A stretch of 64,000 nucleotides of DNA from Azospirillum thermophilum (GCF_003130795.1 NZ_CP029353.1:1503501-1567500), one strand, 5' to 3'. Shown: positions 1-9,145, numbered from the stretch's first letter. Program-made: numbers and translations. Notes: generated from the letters alone by a model not told the origin.

Positions 1-203
1 TCCTGGTTGGCGCTGGCGATCTGGGCCTGCAGCCGGTCGCTGACGCGGACGAGGCGGCGCTGTTCGCGGATGCTGCGGCGGAAGCTGTCGAGCAGCGAGT
101 CGAACTCCGGCACCAGGTCGGGCGCAGCCTCCGCCAGCCGCTTGCCCAGCCCCTGCGCCTGCTCGATCGCCTGATCCTCCGCTGCAAACAGGTTGAAGCT
201 CAT
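1..203 (-). CDS. N-terminal fragment of a coiled-coil signalling protein, possible SiaD-type diguanylate cyclase
   Basis: Only the first 67 residues lie in the window; the gene runs off the left edge. The fragment starts MSFNLFAAEDQ and is helical and charged, ending in a predicted coiled coil (REQRRLVRVSDRLQAQIASA). No catalytic domain is visible. Its ATG overlaps the TGA of the upstream SiaC-like gene (ATGA), so the two are translationally coupled. In Pseudomonas the gene after siaC is siaD, a GGDEF diguanylate cyclase that SiaC activates, and a coiled-coil stalk before GGDEF would fit. A PP2C/SpoIIE phosphatase (a SiaA counterpart) is equally possible from this fragment. The SiaD identity is inferred from gene order only. 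Confidence 0.55.
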   Translation of the reverse strand, partial: MSFNLFAAEDQAIEQAQGLGKRLAEAAPDLVPEFDSLLDSFRRSIREQRRLVRVSDRLQAQIASANQ

Positions 204-604
204 CGCACCCCGCTGACGGGCACCTCCTTCAGAAGGAAGCTCACGCTGTCGAGGTCCTCGGCGAAGTCCTCTCCCAGTTCCCGCATCGACTCGTCGTCCT
301 CCTCGTAGCACCAGGCGACGGTGACCGGCCGGCCGCCGCGCGCCGCCGTCTCCAGCATCTGGAGGATGTTCATCAGGGCCTTGGCGCTGGAGCTGTTGAA
401 GTAGAGGAGTTCCATGTCGAAGCGCAGCGGGGTGGCCGGGCTCTCCGCCAGGAAGCTGCGCAGGGCGGTCAGCAGCGGCCCGAAGAAGGTGGCGACGTCG
501 TCGGGATAGGATTCGCCGGCGAGTCGTAAGACGCCGTTGGGGAAGTCGAAGTCGACCTCCGGTGTGCGCCCGGTGGCGGCGATCTTCAGGGAAGGCATCG
601 TCAT
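200..604 (-). CDS. siaC: SiaC family regulatory phosphoprotein (DUF1987)
   Basis: This is a small soluble protein of about 134 residues of the DUF1987/SiaC family. In Pseudomonas aeruginosa, SiaC is phosphorylated on a threonine by SiaB and, when unphosphorylated, binds and activates the diguanylate cyclase SiaD, which controls aggregation and biofilm. The family's phospho-acceptor region is visible as LLYFNSSSAKALMNIL near residues 67-82; the acceptor threonine appears replaced by serine (N-S-S-S), which would still be phosphorylatable. Start choice: ATG at 604 has GGAAG about ten bases upstream; a TTG at 610 and an ATG at 598 are alternatives. It sits between siaB-like and the partial siaD-like gene, overlapping the latter by 4 bp. 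Family assignment is confident, function inferred. Confidence 0.85.
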   Translation of the reverse strand: MTMPSLKIAATGRTPEVDFDFPNGVLRLAGESYPDDVATFFGPLLTALRSFLAESPATPLRFDMELLYFNSSSAKALMNILQMLETAARGGRPVTVAWCYEEDDESMRELGEDFAEDLDSVSFLLKEVPVSGVR

Positions 605-625
605 TTCCAATCTTCCGCCACCTTG

Positions 626-1180
626 TCAGATCCGGGCCTTGAGACAGAAGAAGCTGCGTTCGTCGGCCAGGGGGGTGAAGTCGTATTCGATCGGCTCGCT
701 GGCGCGGCGCGCGATCTCGATCAGCCCGATGGTGGCGCCGCGGCTGTCGTCGTCCGGCGCCTCGCGAAGCTGCTCGCGGTAGTAGGTCTTGATGCCGTCG
801 CGGTCGAGGCTGCGCAGATGGTCCAGCCGCTCCTTCAGCCGCGCCACGTCGCCGTCGCGCACGGCGTTGCCGCAGACGATGAAGACCTTCCCCGCCTCCA
901 TGCCGATGGTGACCATGCCGGCGCTGAGCTCGACCGGCCGGCCGGCGGCGCCGGTCACCTTCTCCGCCGAGTAGCGGATGATGTTCTGCATCTGCTCGAC
1001 GAAGACGGAGAAGACGCGGCGGACGGTGGGGCCGTCCGCCTCCTCCAGCGTCATCTTCTCGCGCAGCGCCTCGCCCAGGGAATAGAGGATCCCCTCGGAC
1101 AGGTAGCCGCTGAAGGAAAAGATGATCCCTTGCTGGTCGAGATCGCGTTTGATCCCGGCGAATTGCTGGGCGAGCGTCAT
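626..1180 (-). CDS. siaB: SiaB family protein kinase (DUF6272)
   Basis: The 184-residue protein matches the SiaB/DUF6272 family, which has a GHKL-like ATP-binding fold and phosphorylates SiaC. An N-box-like segment is seen around residues 62-70 (EQMQNIIRYSAE) and a G-box-like loop near residues 145-160 (DSRGATIGLIEIARR). The N-terminus (GIIFSFSGYLSEGILYSLGE) is typical of the family. AAGGTG precedes the ATG. It lies 22 bp before the SiaC-like gene and about 90 bp after the hybrid kinase on the same strand, so one operon is likely. Kinase activity is inferred from the family. Confidence 0.82.
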   Translation of the reverse strand: MTLAQQFAGIKRDLDQQGIIFSFSGYLSEGILYSLGEALREKMTLEEADGPTVRRVFSVFVEQMQNIIRYSAEKVTGAAGRPVELSAGMVTIGMEAGKVFIVCGNAVRDGDVARLKERLDHLRSLDRDGIKTYYREQLREAPDDDSRGATIGLIEIARRASEPIEYDFTPLADERSFFCLKARI

Positions 1181-1275
1181 GGCACCTTACGCACCCGGGC
1201 TGTTGGATTGCGGGACGGCGCGGCCCTGTCGCCGCACCGGCTGGGAAGGGCGGACGTGCCGGGAAGGGCGGTCAT
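1177..1275 (-). CDS. possible 32-codon coupling ORF between the hybrid kinase and siaB
   Basis: A short reading frame starts with an ATG overlapping the TGA of the hybrid kinase (ATGA) and ends with a TGA overlapping the ATG of the SiaB-like gene (ATGA again). It would encode 32 residues beginning MTALPGTSALPSRCGDR, with no recognisable domain. It fills the whole gap between two operon members and could serve only to carry ribosomes from one gene to the next. No strong Shine-Dalgarno of its own is needed if coupled. It may also be chance. Confidence 0.25.
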   Translation of the reverse strand: MTALPGTSALPSRCGDRAAPSRNPTARVRKVP

Positions 1276-3095
1276 CGCGAGGGGGCCTCCAGCGGCAGGA
1301 CGACGCGGAAGCTGCTGCCCTCCCCGACCTCGCTCTCGGCATCCACCGAACCGCCGTGCATCTGCACGATCTGCTGCACCGTGTGCAGCCCGATGCCGGA
1401 TCCCGACACCCCGGCGGCGGAGGAGCCGCGGTAGAAGCGTTCGAACAGGCGCGGGATCTCCGGCTCGGGGATGCCGCGGCCCCAGTCCTGCACCTCCAGC
1501 ACCACCATGCCGCCGTCGCGGGCGGTCCTTATGGTGATGGGGGTGCCGGGATCGGAATATTTGATCGCGTTGTTCAGCAGGTTGCTGAGCACCAGCCCCA
1601 TCAGGTGCCCGTCGGCGGTGATGCGCCGGGGCGCGTCGCCGGGCTCGACCACGAAGTCGCGGCCGGGATAGGCGATGCGGAAGGGCTGGACGGCGCTGCG
1701 GATCAGGGTCTGCAGGTCGAGGTCGACCGGCTCCAGCATCAGGGTGCGGCTCTGCAGCCGCTCGCTGGTCAGGTGGGCGTCGATCAGGCCGGTCAGGCGC
1801 AGGACGCTGCCGCGGATGACCGACAGCCGCTCCAGCATGTCCGGCCCGATCTGCTCGGCCCGCAGGGCCAGGAGCTGGGCGGCGCTGTCGATGATGGCGA
1901 GCGGCGTGCGGAACTCGTGGCTGACCATGGAGAGGAACTGGCGCTGCTGGTCGCGGGCGGCGAGCTCGCGTTCGAGCGCCCGCTCCACCCGCTCCTTGGC
2001 CTTCACCAGGGCGCGCTGGTTCTCCTCCAGCTCCAGCGTGCGCTCCTCCACCCGCTTCTCCAGCGAGCGGTTGAGGCCCACCAGCTCCTCATAGAGGCAG
2101 ACATTGTCGAAGCCGATGGCGACGCGGTCGCAGAACAGCTCCAGCAGGCGGTTCTCGTCGGCCGTGTAGGGCTCCTGCCGCTCCAGCAGGAGGACGGTGG
2201 TGCCGTGCTCGCGCGTGCGCACCACCAGGACGCAGCAGCCGTCGATGCCGGTGCCCGCCTGGGTGACGAAGGCCTGCTCCACCGCCGCGGCGCGGGCGGC
2301 GGGAAGGACCTGCCACACCGGGGAGCCGACGGACTGGCCGGCGCGGCCCGTCGCGGCGACCGCGGTGGTCTCCTCCCGCCCGTCGCCCCGCTCCACCCGG
2401 CGGAAGGCGAGCGCCGTGGCGTTGCCGTGGTCGACCACCTGGACGAGCTGCTGCACCAGCCGCTCGACGAAGCTGTGCATCGAGCGCGCCTCGAACAGGC
2501 TGGAGGCGGCGGCCAGCACCCGCTCCAGCCCCTGGCGGTTCCGCTCGATCGTCACGATGTCGCGCCAGGCCCTGAGCGCGCTGACCAGCGAGGTGTAGAG
2601 CCGCTGCGCGGTCAGGTCGCTCTTCGACTTGTAATCGTTAATGTCGTAGGAGACGACGACGTCGCGCTCCGGCGCCTGTCCCGGCTGCCCGGTGCGCAGC
2701 ACGATGCGGATCCGCCGGTTGCCGAGATCCTCGCGGATGTGGCGGACGAGCTGGAGGCCGGCATCCTCGGTCTCCATCACCACGTCGAGCAGGGCGACCG
2801 GCAGGTCCGGCCGCTCGGTGAGCACGGCCTTCGCCTCGGCGGCGGAATGGGCGCTCACCACCTCGAAGGGACGGCCCTCGAACTCGAAGTCGCGCAGCAG
2901 CACCACGGTCATGGCGTGGACCTGGGGATCGTCGTCGACGACCAGCACCGGCCACGGCACCCCCGCCGGGCGTGCGCGCCGGGACGCGTCCGGATGTCCG
3001 TCGGCCCCGGCCCCCGGCCCGGCCGCAGGCCCGGTCATGTTTCCGGCCGTGGTCCCGGAGTCGTCAAACAACGGCTCGTCGTCGCGGTCGCCCAT
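1272..3095 (-). CDS. hybrid response regulator-histidine kinase with DUF3369
   Basis: About 607 residues. Order: N-terminal receiver domain (residues ~45-170, acceptor Asp in VALLDVVME), DUF3369 (~170-330; SYDINDYKSKSDLT is characteristic), coiled coil (~345-385), HisKA with H-box MVSHEFRTPLAII (~390-460), and HATPase_c with N-box NLLNNAIKYSD and G-boxes VQDWGRGIPEPE and GSGIGLHTV. No membrane segments, so it is cytosolic. DUF3369 is usually found in standalone or phosphodiesterase-type response regulators; here it links a receiver to a kinase. The start chosen is ATG 3095 (MGDRDDEPLFDD), preceded by GGGAAC; the frame stays open to 3182. It heads the Sia-like operon and probably supplies the input to it. 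Confidence 0.88.
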   Translation of the reverse strand: MGDRDDEPLFDDSGTTAGNMTGPAAGPGAGADGHPDASRRARPAGVPWPVLVVDDDPQVHAMTVVLLRDFEFEGRPFEVVSAHSAAEAKAVLTERPDLPVALLDVVMETEDAGLQLVRHIREDLGNRRIRIVLRTGQPGQAPERDVVVSYDINDYKSKSDLTAQRLYTSLVSALRAWRDIVTIERNRQGLERVLAAASSLFEARSMHSFVERLVQQLVQVVDHGNATALAFRRVERGDGREETTAVAATGRAGQSVGSPVWQVLPAARAAAVEQAFVTQAGTGIDGCCVLVVRTREHGTTVLLLERQEPYTADENRLLELFCDRVAIGFDNVCLYEELVGLNRSLEKRVEERTLELEENQRALVKAKERVERALERELAARDQQRQFLSMVSHEFRTPLAIIDSAAQLLALRAEQIGPDMLERLSVIRGSVLRLTGLIDAHLTSERLQSRTLMLEPVDLDLQTLIRSAVQPFRIAYPGRDFVVEPGDAPRRITADGHLMGLVLSNLLNNAIKYSDPGTPITIRTARDGGMVVLEVQDWGRGIPEPEIPRLFERFYRGSSAAGVSGSGIGLHTVQQIVQMHGGSVDAESEVGEGSSFRVVLPLEAPSR

Positions 3096-3328
3096 ACCAG
3101 TTCCCGATTCCTGCCGGCCCTTCTGCCATAGGCGGATGGAAACACTCGGCGCCGCATCCTCCAAGGCGGTTCTGCGACGCACCCCGCCTTCGTTTCAATT
3201 TGTCACAAAAGGCCGTCATTTGCAGCGCGATGACGCCTATTGGCGGCATTCCTTTCCAATCGTCCCTGTCTCTACAACGCAACATTAGGTAATGGTGAAG
3301 GACAGTTCAGAGACCAGCGAAGGCAGGT

Positions 3329-3541
3329 ATGGACAACAAGGCGCGCAAGCTCGCACCCGGCGCCCTGGTTGCCGCACGCGACACCGTGACCCGTGCGCTG
3401 TGCGGCGAACGGGACGTGATGGCGCGCGAGCGGCTGCTCGATGCGTTGGACATCCATTTCGCCCGCGCCGACGACGCAACCGCCATCCAGGGGTTGAACC
3501 GGCTGGATGCAGGGCTTCGGCCCGCGCGAGAGGGGCTGTGA
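3329..3541 (+). CDS. hypothetical 70-residue protein, first gene of a three-gene cassette
   Basis: The protein begins MDNKARKLAPGALVAARD and is soluble and mostly helical; I recognise no family. AGGCAGG lies just upstream of the ATG. Its TGA overlaps the ATG of the next gene by one base (TGATG), so it is translated as part of a cassette with the two coiled-coil membrane proteins that follow. The upstream region is a divergent promoter area shared with the hybrid kinase on the minus strand. Confidence 0.7.
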   Translation: MDNKARKLAPGALVAARDTVTRALCGERDVMARERLLDALDIHFARADDATAIQGLNRLDAGLRPAREGL

Positions 3542-4200
3542 TGACCGCCCCGGCGGACGTCTTCGCGGTCGGCGTGCTGGTGCTGGCGCTCGGCGCGCTC
3601 GGCCTGTCCGTCGCCTTCGAGGCGTCGCGCCTGAGCGCCCTGACCGGTCGTCTCGCCCTGCTGAAGCGCCGCCTTCAGGCCCGCGACCGCGAGTTGTTCG
3701 ACCTGAAGCGCCGCGTCTCGTCGGCCGAGACCGAACTGCAGACCAAGCAGGCCGGCCTCGATTCCCTGACGGCCGAGCGCAGCCGGCTGACCGCCGCCAT
3801 CGCCTCCATCCGCTCCTCCAAGGTCGAGATGGTGCACGAGCTGGGCGACCCGGACGGCTTCAACACGCTCTACCAGGTGGATTTGCGGACGGCGCCGGGC
3901 TTTGCGCGGATCGACCAGCGCCGGATCGTGTTCGCCCGCGAGATCTGGGAGCGGACCAACATCGCGCTGGTCTGGGCGGACTCCGCGGAGGCCGCCATGA
4001 CCATCGCGCGGCGCGCCTTCAACGAGCGGTCGGGCGTCCAGCCCCTGAACGTCCGCAAGGCCGACATGGTGGTCGACGCCGCGGCGCTCGCCCTGGCGGC
4101 CCGTGCCCCCGGCGGCACCTCACCCTCCAGCGGGCCCGGGCCGGCGGCCAGGGCACCGGCGACGCTGGAGAGGACCGCCGTGGAGACGAGGGCGGCATGA
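3541..4200 (+). CDS. membrane-anchored coiled-coil protein, unknown function
   Basis: 219 residues. One N-terminal membrane helix (residues ~6-27, VFAVGVLVLALGALGLSVAF), then a long coiled coil (~30-100) with heptads such as LLKRRLQARDRELFDLKRRV, then a compact alpha/beta domain (~105-180) and a low-complexity Gly/Pro/Ala tail. The C-terminal domain resembles that of the next protein in layout: an aromatic strand, a Trp-centred segment, then a strand followed by an EAAM-type helix. This suggests tandem paralogues forming a pair. ATG 3541 overlaps the previous stop and the TGA overlaps the next ATG (ATGA). I do not recognise the family. Confidence 0.75.
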   Translation: MTAPADVFAVGVLVLALGALGLSVAFEASRLSALTGRLALLKRRLQARDRELFDLKRRVSSAETELQTKQAGLDSLTAERSRLTAAIASIRSSKVEMVHELGDPDGFNTLYQVDLRTAPGFARIDQRRIVFAREIWERTNIALVWADSAEAAMTIARRAFNERSGVQPLNVRKADMVVDAAALALAARAPGGTSPSSGPGPAARAPATLERTAVETRAA

Positions 4201-4802
4201 CCGCGCTGATGCTCTACGGCGCCGTGCTGCTGATGGTCGCCAGCGTGATCGTCAACCGCATCGGGCAGCGCCGCGCCGCCCTGGCCCACCGGCGCCTGCA
4301 GACCGACGAGGGAACGCTGCGCACGCTGGAGCACGAGGTGGGCGACCGCAGCCGCGCCCTGCACATCCTGCGCGAGCGCTGCGCCGGGCTCGACGAGCAG
4401 CTCGACGAGGCGCGCGTCGCGGTGGACCAGCTTTCGCAGAAGATGGAGCGGGCGAAGGCGGCCCCGGTGGAGCGCTATTTCGTCTTCGATCGCCAGGACC
4501 CGCGACCCGGCACCATCTGGGCCCTGCAGGTCGGGCGGTCGGCCGACGCCCCGCCGGCCCTGCCGCGGATGGAGACGAGCTGGAAGGCGCCGCGGACCTA
4601 TCTGGTGGTTGCAGGCAACCAGCGCGAGGCGATGGACCGCGTCGCCCACCGCTATTCCCGCAACGCCGGGTTCGAGGTCGGGACGGCGACCACCTGCCAT
4701 CTCTTCGGCGCCAAGCAGCCCGGCAAGGACGATCCGGCCCTGTCCGGCCTGCCGGCAGGCCCCGGCAGGGCCGGGCAGCGGCGGCCGGCGACGGCGGGCT
4801 GA
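4197..4802 (+). CDS. membrane-anchored coiled-coil protein, likely paralogue of its neighbour
   Basis: 201 residues: N-terminal membrane helix (~4-20, LMLYGAVLLMVASVIVNRI), coiled coil (~25-90), then a globular C-terminal domain containing YFVFDRQDPRPGTIWALQV and TYLVVAGNQREAMDRVAHRY. The second segment parallels ALVWADSAEAAMTIARRAF in the previous protein, so the two probably arose by duplication. The basic tail is low complexity. It overlaps the previous gene by 4 bp. Function unknown; a membrane-tethered hetero-oligomer is a reasonable guess from the layout alone. Confidence 0.75.
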   Translation: MTALMLYGAVLLMVASVIVNRIGQRRAALAHRRLQTDEGTLRTLEHEVGDRSRALHILRERCAGLDEQLDEARVAVDQLSQKMERAKAAPVERYFVFDRQDPRPGTIWALQVGRSADAPPALPRMETSWKAPRTYLVVAGNQREAMDRVAHRYSRNAGFEVGTATTCHLFGAKQPGKDDPALSGLPAGPGRAGQRRPATAG

Positions 4803-4834
4803 CGCTCCCGGCGGTCGAGCGGTCCGAACGCGCA

Positions 4835-6621
4835 ATGGCTGATGACGGACCGTACGCGCTGCACTATGCTGTCCCGCGCAATGCCAAACCGCGCATTACT
4901 TCCACCGCGAGCATCATGCCGAACGCCGGCACCAGCGAGTTGAAGCTGCGGACCCTGGCAAGTCCCGGCCTGTCCGACAGCGCCCGGGCCCGTCCCCTGC
5001 GGGTCTGGCCGATGACGCTGACCGTCCTCGCCGCGGCGATGGCGGTCACGCTTCTGATGCTCGGGCTTGCGGCCCTGCAGTATCAGGCCCAGGTCCGGGC
5101 GGAACTGCGCGACCAGCTTCTCGGCACCTCCCGCGTGCTGGAGGAGCATGCCGCGAAGGTGCTGGGCATCCATGCCGCGACGCTGAAGCATGTGGAATGG
5201 ATGGTCGACGATCTGGGGTGGGAGCGGATCGCCGGCTCCCCCTGCTGCAGCGGCGGCTGGTCCACATGGCGGAGGATCTGCCGGAGGTGCAATCCTACTG
5301 GATCACCGACGCGGCCGGCATCATCCGCGCCACCAGCCAGGAATGGCCGGCCCGTGCGCTGAACGTGGCCGACCGCGAGTATTTCCGCGTCCACGCCCAG
5401 GGCCGGAAGGACATCCACATCGGCCCGCGCCTGCTCGGCCGCATCCGCCAGAGCGAGGTGTTCTTCACCGTCAGCCACCGGATGGAATGGCCGGACGGCA
5501 GCTTCCAGGGGGTGGCGCAGGTGTCGATCCTGCCCTCCTACTTCTCGGCCTTCTACCGCTCGGCGCTCGCCCGGCCGGGCGACGTGATCCTGCTGCTGCG
5601 CGAGGACGGCTCCGTCCTGGCCCGCGAACCGGCGAGCGGAGCGGCGGGCGACGCGGTGGTGGCCGACATCGGCCGCCATCCGGAGCTGATCGCCGCCCCC
5701 GAAACGGACGGCATCTTCCGGACCGTGACCGCCTTCGACGGGGTGGAGCGGCTGATGGTCCGCCGCAAGGTGCCGGACCTGCCGGTCTACGTCGTCTACG
5801 GCATCGATACCGCGACCCTGACCGACGAATGGCGCAGCCGCGTCGCGCCCTATGCCTATTTCGCCGGGCCGGTCGCCGTCCTGCTGCTGGTGATGGGCAT
5901 CATCGCGCTGCGCCGGTCGCGCGAGGTGGCGCTGGCGCAGCAGCAGCTCCGCCAGGCCAACGACGAGCTGGAGCAGCGCATCGCCGAGCGCACGCGCCAT
6001 CTGGACCGCGCGCTGGCCGACAAGGAAGTGCTGCTGCGCGACATCCATCACCGGGTGAAGAACAACCTGCAGGTGATCCTGAGCCTGCTGCAGTTGCAGT
6101 CCCAGAGGCTGCCCGCCCTGAAGCCGCATTTCGACGAGGCGCTGGCCCGCATCCACACGATGGGGCTGATCCACGAGCAGATCTACCGCACGACCGGCGT
6201 CTCCGAGATCCGGCTGGACGAGTTCGTCACGGCGCTGTGCGGCAACCTGCGGAGCTTCTACGACCGGCCGGAGCAGACGGTGCGCATCAGCCACGATGCC
6301 GACCCGGTGGTGCTGGACCTGAACCGGGCGGTGCCCTTCTCGCTGATCCTGAACGAGGTGGTCTCCAACGCCTACAAGCACGGGTTCCGCGACCGGAGCG
6401 AGGGCGAGATCCGCATCACCGTCCGGGCCGAGGCCGACCTCATCCGCCTGACCATTCACGACGACGGGATCGGCCTGCCAGTCGGGCAACCCAAGAGCAA
6501 ATCCATGGGCATGGACCTGATCCGCGCCTTTGCCCGGCAACTCGGCGGCGACCATGCCTTCAGCAGCGACGGCGGCACCCGGTTCGACCTGACCTTCCCG
6601 AGGACGGAGGCGGACACCTGA
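4835..6621 (+). pseudogene. sensor histidine kinase, HisKA_2 family, interrupted by a -1 frameshift at 5238-5242
   Basis: Two overlapping frames encode one kinase. The first part carries a membrane helix (MTLTVLAAAMAVTLLMLGL) and the start of a Cache-type extracytoplasmic sensor up to DDLGWERIAGSP; the second frame resumes with LLQRRLVHMAEDLPEVQSY and continues through the sensor domain, a second membrane helix (YFAGPVAVLLLVMGIIAL), a coiled coil, HisKA_2 (DIHHRVKNNLQVILSLLQ) and HATPase_c (LNEVVSNAYKHGF). Frames join if one C is added to the five-C run at 5238-5242. The start is ATG 4835 or 4916. Everything else looks intact, so this is either a recent mutation or a sequencing error; if corrected, it is a normal membrane kinase of about 600 residues. 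Confidence 0.85.
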
Positions 6622-6631
6622 ACCGGAACGG

Positions 6632-7039
6632 CTATTTGTCCTGCTTGCGCCGTTTCACCGGGTTCGGCGGGGCCTGGACCGGCGGCGGCGGAGAAAGACC
6701 ATCCGTCTTCGGCAGCTTCTCCGCCGCGCCATAGGTCAGTTCGCGCCGGCGGAGCTCCGCCCACACCTCGTCCGGGGTGATGCCCATGTCGGCCAGCAGG
6801 ACGGTCAGGTTGTACAGCAGGTCGGCGGCCTCCAGGACCGTCGCCTCGCGGTCGCCGCGCATCGCCTCGATCGCCACCTCGATCGCCTCCTCGCCGACCT
6901 TGCGGGCCATCCGGCTGCGCCCCTGGGCGAGCAGCTTGGCCGTGCGCGGCAGGGAGGGCGCCTCCGCCGGCTCCCGCCGCATCGCTTCGACGGCGTCATA
7001 CAAGGTTCTGAGCGGGTTCGGGCCGAGGTAGTGCACCAT
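6632..7039 (-). CDS. hisE: phosphoribosyl-ATP pyrophosphatase
   Basis: 135 residues of the HisE/MazG-like all-alpha family, which hydrolyses phosphoribosyl-ATP to phosphoribosyl-AMP in histidine synthesis. The metal and nucleotide motif KVGEEAIEVAIEAMRGD (residues ~46-62) and EAADLLYNLTVLL (~70-82) are intact. The C-terminal tail from about residue 110 is Pro/Lys-rich and longer than usual. It stands alone here, with no other his gene nearby, converging on the frameshifted kinase. A second hisE elsewhere in the genome cannot be excluded. Confidence 0.85.
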   Translation of the reverse strand: MVHYLGPNPLRTLYDAVEAMRREPAEAPSLPRTAKLLAQGRSRMARKVGEEAIEVAIEAMRGDREATVLEAADLLYNLTVLLADMGITPDEVWAELRRRELTYGAAEKLPKTDGLSPPPPVQAPPNPVKRRKQDK

Positions 7040-7156
7040 GGAGCGTGACGCTGTCCTTTCCGATGGGTCTGCGGGCGAGGCGACCTTCCACAGTCAACAA
7101 TAGCCCGGCCGGGAGAATACGGCGATCTTACGGTCTAGCGCCAAGGTGCAGGACTG

Positions 7157-9145
7157 TCATGCGACGATTCGCTCGACCGGCCCGGCCTCGAACCGGTCGA
7201 ACAGCGCGTCGAAGGCCGCCCGCTCCCCGGCGTCGAGGCGGAAGCGGATGCGCACCGACTCCCGCTCGCGGTTCAGCACCTCGAAGGGCAGCGGCATGGC
7301 GATCAGGTCGGTCTGCAGCGTCCCCTCCGACGGCACCGCCCCGGCGTCGGCAAGCGCGCAGCCGTTGCGCGAGATGTCGGACAGCGTGACCCGCAACGTT
7401 CCGCCGGCGGCGGCGACCGTGCAGGAGCGGCCGACGCGGTAGCGCGGCAAGGTGCGGCGGTCGACATCCTCCGACGCGGTGCGGACGGCGCGGACGAGCG
7501 TGTGCATCAGGTTGTCGATGCTGACGGCGACCTCGGAGGCGTCGTGCCGCAGTTCGCCGGCGCGGTTGCCGGTGACGGCGGCCTCGCGCGACACCTCGCC
7601 GATGCGGACCGACACGGTGCTGGCGACGGCGGCGGTCTGGGCGACGTTGCGCGAGATCTCCTGCGTCGCGGCCCCCTGCTGCTCGATGGCGGCGGCGACG
7701 GTGGTCGAGATGTCGTCGATCTCCGCGATGGTGCGGCCGATCTGCTCGACGGCTGAGACGCTTTCGGCGGTGACGGCCTGGATCTCGGCGATCAGGCGCG
7801 AGATCTCCTCGGTGGAGCGCGAGGTCTGGCTGGCGAGGTTCTTCACCTCGTTGGCGACGACGGCGAAGCCCTTGCCGGCCTCCCCCGCCCGCGCGGCCTC
7901 GATGGTGGCGTTGAGGGCCAGCAGGTTGGTCTGGGCCGCGATGCCCTGGATCAGGCTGGCGACGTCGCCGATCCGGCCGACCGCGCTCGACAGCGATTCG
8001 ATGGTCCGCTGCGTCCGCTGCCCGGCCTCGACAGCCGAGCGGGTGACGCTGGCGGCCTGGCCGACCTGGCCACCGATCTCGCCGATGGAGGCGGAGAGCT
8101 GCTCCGCGGCGGAGGCGACGGCCTGGGCGTTGTCGAGCGCCTGCTGGGCCGCGGCGGCGACCTCCTGCGCGCTGACGCCGACCAGTCCGGCGGAGCCCGC
8201 CATCGCCTCGGCATTATGGTCCATCGACTGGGTGCGCTGGGAAACGCGGTTGACGGCGTCGCGGCACTCCCGCTCCACCGTGTCGGCCATGCCCTGGAGG
8301 GCGCGGCGCTTCTCCTCCTCCGCCTCCCGGCGGCGCTGCTCGCGCTCTGCCCGCAGGCGCTCGGCGTCGGCCATGCCGTCGCGGAAGATGGCGACCGAGC
8401 GGGCCATGGCGCCGATCTCGTCCTGCCGCCCGCTGCCCGCGATGGGGGTGGCGAGGTCGCCGGCGGACAGCGCCTGCATCGCGCGGTCGAGCTGGCCCAG
8501 CGGCCGCAGCAGCCGGCTGAGCAGCAGGTAGCCCGGCACCGCCAGCACCAGCGCGCAGCCGATCACGAACAGGGTGGCGAAGCGCATGCTGTCGTCGAAG
8601 GTGGCGAAGACGTCGCTCTTCTTGATGCCGACATAGAGGATGCCGATCGTCTCGCCGCGGCCGTTCTTGATGGGATCGTAGGCGGCGTAATACTCCTCGC
8701 CCAGGATCGTCACCATGCCGCGGTAGCCGTTGCCGCGGCCGAGCACGGCGTCATGGGCCGGACCGGGCGCCAGCTTCGTTCCGGTGGCCCGGCTGCCGTC
8801 CTTGTTCAGCACGTTGGTGGCGACGCGGGTATCGCCCTGGAAGATGGTCGCGGTGCCGCCGGTGATCTTCTTGATCTTGTCGACCGTCTCGTTGTTCCCG
8901 TTGAGGACGATGCCGCCCAGACGCAGCGTGCCGTCCGCGACCGAGAAGTCCGTTCCCTTGTCCAGCAGGGAGCTCCAGGCGATCTCCATGCTGAGCCGCT
9001 GCATGTCGATCGCCTGCCGTTCCAGTTCGCGGCCGATCACCTGCCCGATGACGAGAAGCACGGCGCCGCTGAGCAGCAGCATGCCCAGAAGGTTCAGGAT
9101 GCTGACCTTCTTCGAGATCGACATCCGGGCGACAAACGACTGCAT
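7157..9145 (-). CDS. methyl-accepting chemotaxis protein with C-terminal PilZ domain
   Basis: 662 residues. Membrane helix 1 (~15-38, [19 protein letters not shown]), a periplasmic single-Cache domain (~40-180, ending [21 protein letters not shown]), helix 2 (~195-215), HAMP (~215-270), the methyl-accepting signalling domain with the conserved hairpin tip ([20 protein letters not shown]), and a PilZ domain in the last ~100 residues. PilZ c-di-GMP motifs are intact: RTLPR (RxxxR) and DISRNG (DxSxxG). Chemotaxis output can therefore be tuned by c-di-GMP, as is known for Azospirillum chemoreceptors with PilZ. Start: ATG 9145 behind GGAGGGG; the frame is open to 9169. Confidence 0.93.
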   Translation of the reverse strand: MQSFVARMSISKKVSILNLLGMLLLSGAVLLVIGQVIGRELERQAIDMQRLSMEIAWSSLLDKGTDFSVADGTLRLGGIVLNGNNETVDKIKKITGGTATIFQGDTRVATNVLNKDGSRATGTKLAPGPAHDAVLGRGNGYRGMVTILGEEYYAAYDPIKNGRGETIGILYVGIKKSDVFATFDDSMRFATLFVIGCALVLAVPGYLLLSRLLRPLGQLDRAMQALSAGDLATPIAGSGRQDEIGAMARSVAIFRDGMADAERLRAEREQRRREAEEEKRRALQGMADTVERECRDAVNRVSQRTQSMDHNAEAMAGSAGLVGVSAQEVAAAAQQALDNAQAVASAAEQLSASIGEIGGQVGQAASVTRSAVEAGQRTQRTIESLSSAVGRIGDVASLIQGIAAQTNLLALNATIEAARAGEAGKGFAVVANEVKNLASQTSRSTEEISRLIAEIQAVTAESVSAVEQIGRTIAEIDDISTTVAAAIEQQGAATQEISRNVAQTAAVASTVSVRIGEVSREAAVTGNRAGELRHDASEVAVSIDNLMHTLVRAVRTASEDVDRRTLPRYRVGRSCTVAAAGGTLRVTLSDISRNGCALADAGAVPSEGTLQTDLIAMPLPFEVLNRERESVRIRFRLDAGERAAFDALFDRFEAGPVERIVA

